Positions 20,448 through 30,902 of a DNA stretch of 64,000 nucleotides are shown here, one piece after another (positions within the stretch are counted from its first letter, which is position 1; every line of letters begins with the position of its first letter). The stretch spans positions 1-64,000 of the forward strand of contig JADYYH010000067.1 in the NCBI GenBank assembly GCA_020853775.1, in the 5' to 3' direction. The notes beneath the pieces are model-generated. The model made no database searches. It saw only the letters and a list, made by a program, of their open reading frames with translations, and was not told where the DNA came from. This stretch comes from Nitrospira sp. (GTDB lineage: Bacteria > Nitrospirota > Nitrospiria > Nitrospirales > Nitrospiraceae). A program made the translations under genes and the position numbers.

Positions 20448-21524
20448 ATGCTGCGTCACATATTGGTGTTGACGGCGTTGACGGTCGGCAGTCTCCAAGG
20501 AATGGTGTACGCCGCACCATTACCAATCGGGAATGAGAGTGGCGGCCCGCTGAAACTCGAACAGGGACATCCGGGGCAAGATCCCTCCTCGCCTGCCGAT
20601 ATCGGGAACACGAGTATTCAAGCCTTGACGTCAGGTGCCGGCGGCGTCATCTACGCCGGCTCGTTCGGCATGGGCATTTTTCGAAGCAGCGACCGGGGCG
20701 GTACCTGGATGCCGGCCAACGAGGGACTCACCGATCCCTTCGTCCTCTGCCTCACGACCGGCAAAGATGGAGCCATCTATGCCGGCACGTTTCGTGGCGG
20801 GGTATTCCGCTCCCGCGACGCCGGCAAAACCTGGCAGCCGATCAACAAAGGGCTCAAGCGTCTGGAGATCAAAGTCCTGATGATGGATGCCAAGGGCCTC
20901 TATGCAGGGACCGGCGACGGCGTCTATTTGTTGAATGCGGCGCAGGATCACTGGAAAGTCGTGACGACGGGCCTGGGCGAAATTCTGGTCCATGCACTGG
21001 CCAGGACCGATGATGGCACGCTGTACGCAGGTACCTCCGGCAAGGGCGTGCATAGTTATAATGAACGCACGCCCGGATGGACGCGTCTGCGGCAGGGCCT
21101 GAAAGACCACGAAGGATTGGTGGAGAATTTTATCCGCGTGCTGGCCGTCGATAAAGAGCAGGGTGTGTATGCCGGTACCTTCGACGGCGGCGTATTCCGC
21201 AGCGGCGACGGCGGCAAAACCTGGCTCCCGATCAGCCGCGCCTTACCGAACGATTCCATCCGCGGCTTGATCAGCAACGAGCGCGGCGTTTATGTTGCGA
21301 CGGGGCGGGGCATTTTCAAAACCGTCGACAAGGGGCGGCAATGGATGCCGCTCAACAAGGGCCTCAGCAACCTCTCCGTGCAGGTGTTGATCGAGGGCGA
21401 TAAGGGCGGCTTCTATGCCGGCACCAGTTCCGGCGTGTTTCGCAGCGATGACGACGGCCTTACCTGGACGGCAGTCAGCCAGGGATTAGAAGGTGAGAGC
21501 GTCGCGCCCTTCAAGTTTAACTGA
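20448..21524 (+). CDS. secreted YCF48/BNR-type beta-propeller repeat protein
   Basis: Signal peptide plus repeats such as IYAGTFRGGVFRSRDAGKTWQPINKGL. Confidence 0.8.
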   Translation: MLRHILVLTALTVGSLQGMVYAAPLPIGNESGGPLKLEQGHPGQDPSSPADIGNTSIQALTSGAGGVIYAGSFGMGIFRSSDRGGTWMPANEGLTDPFVLCLTTGKDGAIYAGTFRGGVFRSRDAGKTWQPINKGLKRLEIKVLMMDAKGLYAGTGDGVYLLNAAQDHWKVVTTGLGEILVHALARTDDGTLYAGTSGKGVHSYNERTPGWTRLRQGLKDHEGLVENFIRVLAVDKEQGVYAGTFDGGVFRSGDGGKTWLPISRALPNDSIRGLISNERGVYVATGRGIFKTVDKGRQWMPLNKGLSNLSVQVLIEGDKGGFYAGTSSGVFRSDDDGLTWTAVSQGLEGESVAPFKFN

Positions 21525-21541
21525 GTAGGAAAGGATACGAG

Positions 21542-22039
21542 ATGACCGCACAAACCGCGACGATTACCGTGACATCCAAGAACGAGCCCTGGGGCCAGAT
21601 CGTGCTGCGCTTTTTCCCGGATGTTGCGCCGAATCATGTGAAGAATTTTACGGACCTGGCGAAGAAGGGCTTTTACAACGGCACCACCTTTCACCGGGTG
21701 ATTCCCGGGTTCATGATCCAGGGGGGAGATCCCAACAGCAAGAATCCGGATCGTGCGTCGCACGGGATGGGTGGGCCCGGCCACAACGTGAAGGCGGAGT
21801 TCAACAGCAAGCCGCATAAGCGGGGAACGCTCTCCATGGCGCGCGCGAACGATCCGGACAGTGCCGGTTCGCAATTCTTCATTTGCGTGAACGACGCCAA
21901 TTTCCTGGATTGGCAATATACGGTGTTCGGGGAAGTACAGAGCGGGCTCGACGTCGTCGACAAGGTGGTCGGGACCAAGCGTGACGGACGGGACAATCCG
22001 CTGGAGCGCGTGGAAATGACCGTGACGATTGCCGAGTGA
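21542..22039 (+). CDS. cyclophilin-type peptidylprolyl isomerase
   Basis: FTDLAKKGFYNGTTFHRVIPGFMIQGGDP; GTLSMARANDPDSAGSQFFI. Confidence 0.97.
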   Translation: MTAQTATITVTSKNEPWGQIVLRFFPDVAPNHVKNFTDLAKKGFYNGTTFHRVIPGFMIQGGDPNSKNPDRASHGMGGPGHNVKAEFNSKPHKRGTLSMARANDPDSAGSQFFICVNDANFLDWQYTVFGEVQSGLDVVDKVVGTKRDGRDNPLERVEMTVTIAE

Positions 22040-22048
22040 GAGACGTCA

Positions 22049-22141
22049 CACGTGAACCGTAAGACGTAAAAGGTGAAGAGGGGAAACTTAGAGCGAGAGG
22101 GGCGGCTCCGCCGTTTTGCGTTTCACCTTTCACGGTTCGTG
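22049..22141. repeat. imperfect inverted repeat of GTGAACCGT/AAGGTGAA units
   Basis: CACGTGAACCGTAAGACGTAAAAGGTGAA on the left, TTTCACCTTTCACGGTTCGTG on the right, with GGCGGCTCCGCC between. Confidence 0.6.
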
Positions 22142-22792
22142 GTGTTGGCCGCAGCGGTATTCACCGCTGCGGGCTGCGCCATTCCTCAGGTCCCGTCGCG
22201 GACCGTCTACGAAGATCCCGTCAATTTCGTGCGGTTGGAGTTGGATGCCAATGTGTTGCCGGAGTGGCCGCCCGGGCACTTCACGCATCCGGCCCGATTT
22301 TCCCACGAGCAGGTCAGGCGGGTGCTCATGGGCCTGACGGTTCAGGAGCATCGCACCATGGTCCAGCGCTGGATCGGCGGCGACTCTCGACGGTTACCCA
22401 TGTTCCGCGATGCGGAGATCATGATCCTCGTGCCGCAGCTGGTCGAGGCGTTACGGTTAGCGCGGGAAAATGAGCGCGTCACGTATTATCTGAGCCAACC
22501 ACAAACGTCCGTGAAGCGGACGATCACCTCGGGGGGCCTGTACATCCGGGGCACCGAGCTGCATTTTATCTTGGGGAATTGGCAGACGCTGTACGGTATT
22601 CCAGCCTACGGGATGATTTATGATCGCCGGTACCCGATGAACCCGATCATCTCGAAAGGGTTCGATCTCTTCTTCGACCTTGACCAGGCCTTGGTCCATC
22701 AAACCACGAGCATCTGGGATGGGCTGCTCGCCAATACAAAAGACGAGTTGGTCATCGATCTCGCCATTGTTTTTCCCGGCCAGAGCATCTGA
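22073..22792 (+). CDS. conserved lipoprotein of unknown function
   Basis: Hydrophobic N-terminus FVVLAAAVFTAAGC lipobox; annotated start lies inside the inverted repeat (GTG at 22141 is an alternative). Confidence 0.7.
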   Translation: MKRGNLEREGRLRRFAFHLSRFVVLAAAVFTAAGCAIPQVPSRTVYEDPVNFVRLELDANVLPEWPPGHFTHPARFSHEQVRRVLMGLTVQEHRTMVQRWIGGDSRRLPMFRDAEIMILVPQLVEALRLARENERVTYYLSQPQTSVKRTITSGGLYIRGTELHFILGNWQTLYGIPAYGMIYDRRYPMNPIISKGFDLFFDLDQALVHQTTSIWDGLLANTKDELVIDLAIVFPGQSI

Positions 22793-22893
22793 TTCTCCCG
22801 TCCTTCGTGAAACCTATCCTGTGACCTGTCGGAGACTGGTGGTTAGCGAGCGGTAACAATCGACATCGTGCGCGTCCTCGCTCCATGGATGGA

Positions 22894-24333
22894 CTAGTAT
22901 GCCGCAACGGGCGGTCCTGCCGTCTGGCTCGCTGCGTCAGGGGGGCGGGAAGCAGTCGATGCGCGGCTCATCAACAGAATGCGACCTGTGTCGTCGCCTT
23001 GAGAGGTATAGGCCAGCGTGACTTCCGCGATTTTATAATCATACTGCGTGTCTGCCAATCGTGTCTGCGCCGCTGTGAGTGCCACCTCTGATTGTGTCAC
23101 TTCCACCACCGTTCCCAAGCCGAGTTTGTAGCGCTGTTTGGAGAGCTGTAACGCTTCCTGCGCCGTCTTGACTTGTTCTTCCGCCAGCGTGATTTGTTGT
23201 GCGAAGGTCAGGGTGTCGAGGTAGGCATTGGTTACCTGCTGCGTCAAGGCCTGCTCGATGTTGCTCGTGGCAGCGGAGGCGGCCTGCCGATTGGCATTCG
23301 CTTCGACGACCTGGTTTTCAATCAGGAACCCGGTGAACAGCGGCATGGAGACCATGGCGCCGGCCATCCACCACCCCCCGGTCTGCTGATTCTGGCGCGG
23401 ATCGAAGGGATCGAAGGTGCCGCCGCTGGCGATCGCCGACACCGTCGGCAGGTATTGGCGTTTGGTGGCCGTCACTCGCGCATCGGCGGAGGCCGTCTGC
23501 TCCTTCGCCCGCTTGACCTCCGGATGGGAGAGGCTTTCGTTGATCAGTGTCTCCAGCGTTTTCTGCGGGCGAACGGCGACGGAAATATCTTCCAGGACAT
23601 AGTCGTCCGCTCCGGCAATGCCCATGGTCCGGTTCAAGTCGGCGAAACTGGCCTTGAGATCGTTCCGGCTTCGCACCAGCAGGGATTGGGCGTTTACCAG
23701 CTCAACGTGGGCCAGGTCGAAGTCGAGCTTCGATTTCAGTTGCTGACGGTACAGCGTTTCAATCTGGCCGGCGATGATGCCGCGTTCACGCACCGTCTCC
23801 TCTGCGATCTGCACCAAACGATGCCGCTTCAAACTGTTCAGGTACGCGCGCTGCACATACAACAGCACCAGTGCGCGTCTCGCATTCACATCCTGCCCTT
23901 GGGCGCGTTCGGCGAGCTTGTTCGACTCGACCAGGTTGCTGGTGTAGCCGAAATCGTACAAGCGTTGGTTAGCGATCACGCCGCCGGTGAAGGTGGTTTG
24001 ATTTTCGCGCAGCAATCCTCCTCCGACCAGAAACCGGGGATTGCTCACGCCGGCGCCGGCCACCGTGTTGGCGTTGGCGTAGACCTGGGGGTAGTACAGG
24101 GACCGTGCCTGTTCCGTGCGCGCTTCCGAGGCTTTTAAGTTTGCCTGGCCCTCGATCAACATCGGATGGTTCTTCACGGCAATTTCCACGGCTTGCTGCA
24201 CGCCGAGAAAACTGCCGCGCGACAACGGCACTGGCTGATCCGCCTCGGCCGCATGGGTGAGGGAGGCTGAAGCTGCGACTAGAAGTAAGGCGGCCAGCAT
24301 GAGGCCTGTCCTGCGTGACAAGAGATACATCAT
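22894..24333 (-). CDS. TolC-family outer membrane efflux protein
   Basis: Signal peptide; repeated TolC-type helical regions; operon with MFP and RND genes. Confidence 0.9.
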   Translation of the reverse strand: MMYLLSRRTGLMLAALLLVAASASLTHAAEADQPVPLSRGSFLGVQQAVEIAVKNHPMLIEGQANLKASEARTEQARSLYYPQVYANANTVAGAGVSNPRFLVGGGLLRENQTTFTGGVIANQRLYDFGYTSNLVESNKLAERAQGQDVNARRALVLLYVQRAYLNSLKRHRLVQIAEETVRERGIIAGQIETLYRQQLKSKLDFDLAHVELVNAQSLLVRSRNDLKASFADLNRTMGIAGADDYVLEDISVAVRPQKTLETLINESLSHPEVKRAKEQTASADARVTATKRQYLPTVSAIASGGTFDPFDPRQNQQTGGWWMAGAMVSMPLFTGFLIENQVVEANANRQAASAATSNIEQALTQQVTNAYLDTLTFAQQITLAEEQVKTAQEALQLSKQRYKLGLGTVVEVTQSEVALTAAQTRLADTQYDYKIAEVTLAYTSQGDDTGRILLMSRASTASRPPDAASQTAGPPVAAY

Positions 24334-25634
24334 GGGCGATCTCCCTGTGTTGGTGTCGCGTTGTGTGTAGTGGGCGCAGCGGTCGGAGGTGGAGGGGTGC
24401 CGCCCGGCACGCGCCGTTCAAATTTCTGTTGGGACAGTTTGGCGTCCGGCAGATTGAATGGCGAGGCGACGACCGGCATCCCTTCAAGTAGACGGCGTTT
24501 GCCCACAGCCACCACATCTTCGTCGCCTCGCAAGCCGGAGGTGATCTCGATCCACCGGCCGTCGCTGATGCCGGTTTGTACCGCCACCGGCTTGGCCTTG
24601 CCATCTTCGACAATGAACAAAGATTTTCCCTTTGGCGTGCTGGTGACGGCCTGGGGGGGGACGACGAGGGCCTGCGGAATTTCTCGCAGACCGAGCGTCA
24701 CTTCGGCGAAGGTACCGGGCCGGAGTGCATGGTCCTGATTGGGTAAATCGATTTCGACCAGCAGACTGCGCGTGGCCGGATCAAGCGCCATGGTGGACCG
24801 AGTGACGAAGCCGCTGAACGAGCGGGACGGCAGTTCGGTGACCTTCACGGTCGCTTGGGTCTTTCCCGGCACGATCCAAGGGCTGTCGTCCTGCGGCACG
24901 TTGGCATAGATGCGCACCGTGTTCAGATCCATAATGGTGAAAAGCGGAATCGCGCTGCTGGCCGAGGACGTGGCGATTTGAATTAAGGCTCCGGGGTCGG
25001 CGAATCGTGCGGTCACGATGCCGTCATACGGTGCGCGGACTTTGGTGTAATCCCGCATGACGACGCGCTGTTCCATCAGGTGCCTGGCTCCTTGATAGGC
25101 GGCCTCCGCCACGTCCACGTCTTGTTTGGCGATGACGTCCGGCGACTCTTTCCAGACTTTGGCCAGCCGTTCGTAGGTCAACTTTTTAATTTTGTAATCC
25201 GATACCGCCTGCTGGTACTGCTCTTCGACTTCCGGCGCGTCGATGACCGCCACGACGTCATTTCTCTTTACCGCATCGCCCTTGTCCGGGCCGATCCATT
25301 TGAGATAGCCGGACACTTTGGCGTACAGCGTGGTTTGATAGAGCGGAGACACATTGGCAGGCAGTTTGACCGTATAGACCAAGTCGCGCCGGGTCGGCTT
25401 GGTCACCTGCACATCCACGGGAGCGCTATCCGATCCCGCCACGGATTCCGCTGGCGGTTGTGGCGGGGTGGGAACCGCGGGGGATGGAGAGGGAACCGGC
25501 TGCCCCACCTCATGAATCTCTCGCCAATAGAGAAGTCCGCCGGTGACGAGCGTCAGCACGATGGCGATAGCGATCCAGCGGATTTTCCGGCGCGTGGCCC
25601 TAACGGGGCGGGGAGTCGTTGACGGTTCGTCCAT
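24330..25634 (-). CDS. RND efflux periplasmic adaptor (membrane fusion) subunit
   Basis: MDEPSTTPRPVRATRRKIRWIAIAIVLTLVTGG; VKLPANVSPLYQTTLYAKVSGYLKWIGPDKGDAVKRNDVVAVIDAPE. Confidence 0.9.
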   Translation of the reverse strand: MDEPSTTPRPVRATRRKIRWIAIAIVLTLVTGGLLYWREIHEVGQPVPSPSPAVPTPPQPPAESVAGSDSAPVDVQVTKPTRRDLVYTVKLPANVSPLYQTTLYAKVSGYLKWIGPDKGDAVKRNDVVAVIDAPEVEEQYQQAVSDYKIKKLTYERLAKVWKESPDVIAKQDVDVAEAAYQGARHLMEQRVVMRDYTKVRAPYDGIVTARFADPGALIQIATSSASSAIPLFTIMDLNTVRIYANVPQDDSPWIVPGKTQATVKVTELPSRSFSGFVTRSTMALDPATRSLLVEIDLPNQDHALRPGTFAEVTLGLREIPQALVVPPQAVTSTPKGKSLFIVEDGKAKPVAVQTGISDGRWIEITSGLRGDEDVVAVGKRRLLEGMPVVASPFNLPDAKLSQQKFERRVPGGTPPPPTAAPTTHNATPTQGDRP

Positions 25635-28600
25635 TAAATGTCCTCCGAAGTCGCGGGAGCGGTGGTCGAGACCGGCGCGCGTTCCCGACGAATCAATACC
25701 AGACTGTGCATCACGGGGACGACCAGTAGCGTCATGATTGTGCTGACCGCCAAGCCGCCGACCACCGCGCGAGCCAATGGCACCATGGTTTCGTTCCCCT
25801 CGCCGAATCCAAGCGCCAGAGGTAAGAGCCCGAGGATCGTCGCCAGCGCCGTCATGAGAATCGGCCGAATTCGCCGCCGTCCGGCTTCCAACACGGCATG
25901 CGCAGCGGTCGACCCGTTGCGCACCATGCGGTTGGCAAAATCGACGAGCAGAATGCTGTTCGACACCACGATGCCCATCATCATCAGCGTGCCGATCATG
26001 GATTCCACGTTGACCGACGTGTTGGTCAAGTGCAGGGTTAACACCGTGCCGATCCAACCGAGGGGGACCGCCACCAGAATGATCAGCGGATCGATAAAGG
26101 AGCGAAACAGGGCGACCATGACCAGATAGATCAACACCACGGCCAATGGCAGGGCCAAGGCAAAGTTCTGAATCGCGCCGCGCATGTTGGCCACTTCGCC
26201 GCGCAACTGCACGGTCACATCTTTCGGCAGCTGGATACCCGCCAGCACTTGCTCAATATCCTTAGCGACATGGCCGAGGTCGTTGCCGACCGGCGTGACG
26301 AGCACGTTGATCAAACGCGAGAGATCGTAGTGATCCACCGAATCGGGCCCGGTCTTGAACTTCAGCTGGGCCACATCGCGAAGCATGACGGGTGGCCCGC
26401 GTCGGTCGTCGCTGGACGCGTAATAGCCGCTCGTCATTTCCATCTGTCTGCCGGCGAACGGGGTATTCTGCAGCGCGAGTGTGGCCCCCTGTATGCCTCC
26501 TCCCGTGAGGCTGGAGGTGGGAAGGAGGGGCGTACGCGCGCCGATGATCGGGATATTCAGGAGATCTTCCGTCGTCGTCAGCGATTGCTCCGGATACTGC
26601 GCCAGCAGGAAATACCCGTTGGCGGTTTTGGGGTCGAGCCAGTAGTTGGGCGAAAGGGCCAGATTGGAGCTGATGCCGGTGATGACGTCCACGACGACGC
26701 GATTCTGATTGATGCCATAGTAGGCCGCCTTGGTCCGATCCACATCGATATGCAATTCGGGATAACTCTTGCCTTGCTTGATCCGCACATCGACAGTGTT
26801 GGGCACCTGGGCGATCTGTTGTTGAATCCGCTCGGCCACCGGCCGGATCACGTCGAGGCTCGGTCCTTTCACCTGAATATCGATCGGAGCTTTCAACCCG
26901 AAATTCAACACATCGCTGATGATACCGCCGGTTTGAAAAGCGATCTCCACGCCAGGTAACGATGCTTTCATGTGCTTGCGCAACTCTGCGATGTAGTCTT
27001 CCGTGTGCCCCCTGTGGCCGGTGACCAGATTGACGAGCACGAAGGCCGTATGGTTGCCCGTGTTCGGCGCAAAGCGCGCGGCATCGCCGTAGTACAGCCC
27101 TGTGTTCGAGATGACTTCTTCCAGGTCGTCCTTCGGGATCGTGTCGTGCACCAGTTGTTCGATCTGCCCCACGATGGCCGTGGTCTTTTCGATGCGCGAG
27201 CCTTCCGGCGCCATCACCGACATGGTGAAATTGCCCGCATCCACCTTGGGGAAAAATTCGGTATGGAGCCAAGGCAACACAAAGACTCCGGTACCGACCA
27301 GGGCGAGCATGGCCAGGCTGATCACAACCGGTTTGAACCGCACCCCGGCGCTCAGCAACGGTTCGTAGATCGCGAGCACATAGCGAAACCAGCCCTCGTC
27401 GGCCGAAGCCTCATGTTCGGCAGCCTTGCCATGTCCGGCGCGGTAGAGCCAGGCAAGCACGACCGGCGTGACCGACATGGAGACGACATAGTCGGCCAGC
27501 ATGGCAAACGCCACCGTCATGGCCAGCGGCACGAACAGATACTTCACGATGCCGGTGAAAAACATGATCGGCAGGTAGACGATCAGGATACAGATCGTTG
27601 CGACGAAAATGGGGAGCGTCAATTCCATCGCGCTATCTTCGGCTGCCGAACGCCCGTCTTTGCCCATCTCTAGGTGCCGGTGCAGGTTTTCCTGCACCAC
27701 GATATTGTTGTCCAGCAGGGTGCCGATCACCAGCGCGAGTCCGCCGAGCGTCATCAAGTTCACGCTTTGTCCGGTCAGGTAAAGCGCCACTAACGCGGCG
27801 GTCAACGAGAGCGGAATGGCTAGCCCGACGACGAGCGCCGCTTTCACGCTCGCCAGAAAAATGAAAATCATGAGTCCGGCAAGACCGGCTCCCAGGAGGC
27901 CTTCTTTCTGCAAATTGGCGATGGCCTGACGGATGTAGAGCGACTGGTCGTAAATAAATTTGATGGATGTCCCGGACGGAATCTCCGTGAGCTTCGAAAG
28001 TTTCGCGCGGATGCCGTCGGTGACTTCCAGCGTATTGGCGCCCTCCTGTCTGGTGATCGGAATGTAGGTCGCTTCGCGGCCGTTCACCCGCACGATCGAC
28101 GTCTGTATGGCGGCGCTGTCAGCGGCGGTGCCGATGTCGCGGACCAGCACCGGTGTGCCGTTCACAACCTTAATGGGAATGTCGTTGATCTTATCCACGA
28201 CGTCCACGAGACTGTTGGAATAGACGTAATAGTCGAGGTCGCCGATCTTGATGTTGCCTGCTGGGATGATGGCGCTTTGCTGGTTCAGCGCGTTGACGAC
28301 GTCGGAAGGCGAAATGCCGCGGGCAAGCAGCCGCTGCTGATCCAGAAAGACGGTGATCTGCCTGACCTTACCGCCCAATGGAGGACCGAAGGAAATGCCG
28401 GGGATGGTCGCGATCTGGTTGCGCACGTTGAAGTAGGCCAGATCGCGAATTTCTTTCGGACCGAGGGTATCACTGGCGATGGACAAATATCCGATGGGGA
28501 GACTCGATACCCCAAACTTGTAGACGGACGGCGGGTAGACGCCTGGCGGTAACAGGCGGATGATGCTGTACGCCAGGCTGGTGAGCTCGGATTGCGCCGC

Positions 28601-28903
28601 GTCGATGCCATAGTCCGGTTGAAAGAAAACTTTGATATAGCTCATGCCGGCGAGGGATTGAGATTCGATATGTTCGACGTAACTCGCTTCGACAAACCGT
28701 TGCTCCATCTTGAGCGTGATGGCGCCTTCCATTTCGCTTGGACTCAGGCCTCGATAAAACGTCGTGACGAGGATTGACGGCAGCTTGATCTCGGGGAAAA
28801 TGTCCACGCGCATCTTCTGGTACGACACGCCGCCAAGAATCAGCGCGATCATGCAGAGCGCGAACACGGCGTAGGGGTTTTTGAGCGCGGCGCGGGTCAG
28901 CAT
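25634..28903 (-). CDS. RND (AcrB/HAE1-type) efflux permease
   Basis: 1089-aa polytopic protein; GGLALVIGTLLDNNIVVQEN; ends overlapping the MFP start. Confidence 0.95.
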   Translation of the reverse strand: MLTRAALKNPYAVFALCMIALILGGVSYQKMRVDIFPEIKLPSILVTTFYRGLSPSEMEGAITLKMEQRFVEASYVEHIESQSLAGMSYIKVFFQPDYGIDAAQSELTSLAYSIIRLLPPGVYPPSVYKFGVSSLPIGYLSIASDTLGPKEIRDLAYFNVRNQIATIPGISFGPPLGGKVRQITVFLDQQRLLARGISPSDVVNALNQQSAIIPAGNIKIGDLDYYVYSNSLVDVVDKINDIPIKVVNGTPVLVRDIGTAADSAAIQTSIVRVNGREATYIPITRQEGANTLEVTDGIRAKLSKLTEIPSGTSIKFIYDQSLYIRQAIANLQKEGLLGAGLAGLMIFIFLASVKAALVVGLAIPLSLTAALVALYLTGQSVNLMTLGGLALVIGTLLDNNIVVQENLHRHLEMGKDGRSAAEDSAMELTLPIFVATICILIVYLPIMFFTGIVKYLFVPLAMTVAFAMLADYVVSMSVTPVVLAWLYRAGHGKAAEHEASADEGWFRYVLAIYEPLLSAGVRFKPVVISLAMLALVGTGVFVLPWLHTEFFPKVDAGNFTMSVMAPEGSRIEKTTAIVGQIEQLVHDTIPKDDLEEVISNTGLYYGDAARFAPNTGNHTAFVLVNLVTGHRGHTEDYIAELRKHMKASLPGVEIAFQTGGIISDVLNFGLKAPIDIQVKGPSLDVIRPVAERIQQQIAQVPNTVDVRIKQGKSYPELHIDVDRTKAAYYGINQNRVVVDVITGISSNLALSPNYWLDPKTANGYFLLAQYPEQSLTTTEDLLNIPIIGARTPLLPTSSLTGGGIQGATLALQNTPFAGRQMEMTSGYYASSDDRRGPPVMLRDVAQLKFKTGPDSVDHYDLSRLINVLVTPVGNDLGHVAKDIEQVLAGIQLPKDVTVQLRGEVANMRGAIQNFALALPLAVVLIYLVMVALFRSFIDPLIILVAVPLGWIGTVLTLHLTNTSVNVESMIGTLMMMGIVVSNSILLVDFANRMVRNGSTAAHAVLEAGRRRIRPILMTALATILGLLPLALGFGEGNETMVPLARAVVGGLAVSTIMTLLVVPVMHSLVLIRRERAPVSTTAPATSEDI

Positions 28904-29325
28904 GGCGTGGCCATCCGTCTGGTGCAGTTATGTTCCAGCCAGAATTTCCAGAGGTGCAGAGAGAGCGTCACGAGATCATCGAATTGCCCCGGTTTCACCA
29001 CATAGCCGTTGGCCCCGGCTTGGTAGCAGGAACGGACATCCAGCGCATCGTCGGAGCTGGTCAGGATTACTACCGGAATGTCCGCAACACGGGCATCCTG
29101 TTTGAGCTGTTTCAACACATCCACGCCACGTTCGCCTCTCAACTTGAGGTCGAGCAGGATCAAGGCCGGTTCATCGTTGTTGATGTGATCGTTGAGGTAT
29201 GCCATAGCCGTACGACCGCTGTCGGTGATGTCCAATCGGCCCTTGTAGCCCGACTGTGTCAGGGCCTGCCGGAACAATTCACATTCACCTGGGCTGTTGT
29301 CTATGAGCAGGATTGAAGCGGGCAT
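28897..29325 (-). CDS. single-domain response regulator receiver
   Basis: ILLIDNSPGECELFRQAL, LILLDLKLRGERGVDVLKQLK, VVILTSSDD, YVVKP; overlaps RND start by 7 nt. Confidence 0.88.
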   Translation of the reverse strand: MPASILLIDNSPGECELFRQALTQSGYKGRLDITDSGRTAMAYLNDHINNDEPALILLDLKLRGERGVDVLKQLKQDARVADIPVVILTSSDDALDVRSCYQAGANGYVVKPGQFDDLVTLSLHLWKFWLEHNCTRRMATPC

Positions 29326-29639
29326 GGCATGTCTGTTCCAGAAAATCTATGCGATGACCGAGCAGGGATTGTGCCGGGCCAGAACGCTCAATACTAAAAA
29401 TCAATAAATACGCATATAAACATTATGTTACACAGTATATCTCACTCTATTGACGAAGAGTGGTTAGGGTGAGGTACGGGGGAATTCTGGCGAAATTCCT
29501 CAGTGTCTATGGAGGTTCTCCTGAGTCGTCTGATGAAGCGTCTCGGACGGATGTTGCCGTCGTCTTCGGTGTGGAACGATGGTTCGCGCCACCGAGAGAG
29601 GCTGATTCCTCTCCGGCGACAAACGTTTATACTGGCGGC

Positions 29640-30902
29640 ATGGCTCAAACCCATCCGTGGTTGCTCACCCGCGACTTTCGTTTTATGTGGTGGAGCCAGG
29701 TGTTGTCCCAGGTGGCGGAGGGCATCAGTAAGCTGGCGTTGCTCTGGTTCGTCTATGCGGTGACCGGATCGCCGCTCAAGACGACCGTCATCGGGCTCTT
29801 GCAGACATTGCCGCCGATTCTTCTCGGACCGTTCATCGGAGTCATCGTCGATCGTTTTCCCAAAAAAACACTTCTCATCGGCAGCGATGTGGCGCGAGGG
29901 GTCTTGATTGGTTTGATCCCCTGCCTGGTGTCGATTGAACACTTCACGGTTGAATCCCTCTACCTCTTGACCTTTCTCTTCGGTGTCGCCACGGCTGTGT
30001 TTGTGCCGGCGCTGTCATCGGCTGTTCCCTTCATGGTCGCTCGCCCGCAATTTACGGCGGCGAATGCGCTGCTGCAGAGTACGACGAGCCTGGGCATTAT
30101 CATCGGACCGGCCGTAAGCGGACTTGGGATCGCGTTTTCCGGTTCGCAGGATGTGCTGTGCCTGAACGCGCTGACGTATTTTGCATCGGCCGCCTGTCTG
30201 TTGCCGATTCAATTGCGGACGCCGGAAAGTATGCCCGCTACTGGCGTCGGCTGGAAGTCGTTCATCCGGCATTTGTTCGAAGGCGTACGATATGCCTTTT
30301 TCACTCACCACACGTTGTTGATCCTCATCGTCCTCGCGTCGGTCTACACGTTCGGCAGCGGCGCATTTACGACACTGTTTCCTGTGTTCGCGCGTCAACT
30401 TCTCGGGCTTGGTCCCGTCGAAGTGGGATACCTCTGGTCGTGGCTGGGAGTGGGATTGCTCGTGTCGTCGCTGGCCTTGATCCGGGTAAGCGGGTGGGAT
30501 CTTCGGGGGCGGCTCGTGGCGATCACCGTATCCTGTGCGCTCGCCGGGCTGGCGGTGGTCGGCCTTACGTGGACTGATGAGGTTCGTATGGCCGCTGTCT
30601 GCGTGGCCTGTGTGGGAATCGGCCTCGGCACGTGGACTCCCATCGCCTGGGGCATCATTCAAGAAGTGGCTCCGCCGGGCATGGTCGGCCGTGTGATGGC
30701 AGTGTATACCTCGATGGCTACCGCGACCTCCATGGCGGGCATGAGCGTGTTCGGTTGGGTGACGGAATCGGCCGGATCGGTCGTCAGCATCATCGGAATC
30801 GGCGGCGTGATGTTTATCCTGGCAGCTGGGACGGCGTGGTTTAGGGGGCGGGTGGCGAGGCACCATGCTGTTGTGATGCGGTCGCAAATTATGCTGCATT
30901 AG
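29640..30902 (+). CDS. MFS transporter
   Basis: FRFMWWSQVLSQVAEGISKLALLWFVYAVTGSPLKTTVIGLLQTLPPILLGPFIGVIVDRFPKK. Confidence 0.9.
   Translation: MAQTHPWLLTRDFRFMWWSQVLSQVAEGISKLALLWFVYAVTGSPLKTTVIGLLQTLPPILLGPFIGVIVDRFPKKTLLIGSDVARGVLIGLIPCLVSIEHFTVESLYLLTFLFGVATAVFVPALSSAVPFMVARPQFTAANALLQSTTSLGIIIGPAVSGLGIAFSGSQDVLCLNALTYFASAACLLPIQLRTPESMPATGVGWKSFIRHLFEGVRYAFFTHHTLLILIVLASVYTFGSGAFTTLFPVFARQLLGLGPVEVGYLWSWLGVGLLVSSLALIRVSGWDLRGRLVAITVSCALAGLAVVGLTWTDEVRMAAVCVACVGIGLGTWTPIAWGIIQEVAPPGMVGRVMAVYTSMATATSMAGMSVFGWVTESAGSVVSIIGIGGVMFILAAGTAWFRGRVARHHAVVMRSQIMLH

Noticed and set aside
20640-21480. Regularly spaced similar DNA units (possible CRISPR/tandem repeat)
   Set aside because: They encode beta-propeller repeats in one reading frame; not identical repeats with unique spacers.
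26262-27272. 336-aa minus-strand ORF inside the RND permease in another frame
   Set aside because: Alternate-frame shadow; the 1089-aa RND frame is the clear coding frame.
30015-30899. 294-aa minus-strand ORF over the MFS gene
   Set aside because: Shadow ORF, composition typical of antisense translation.
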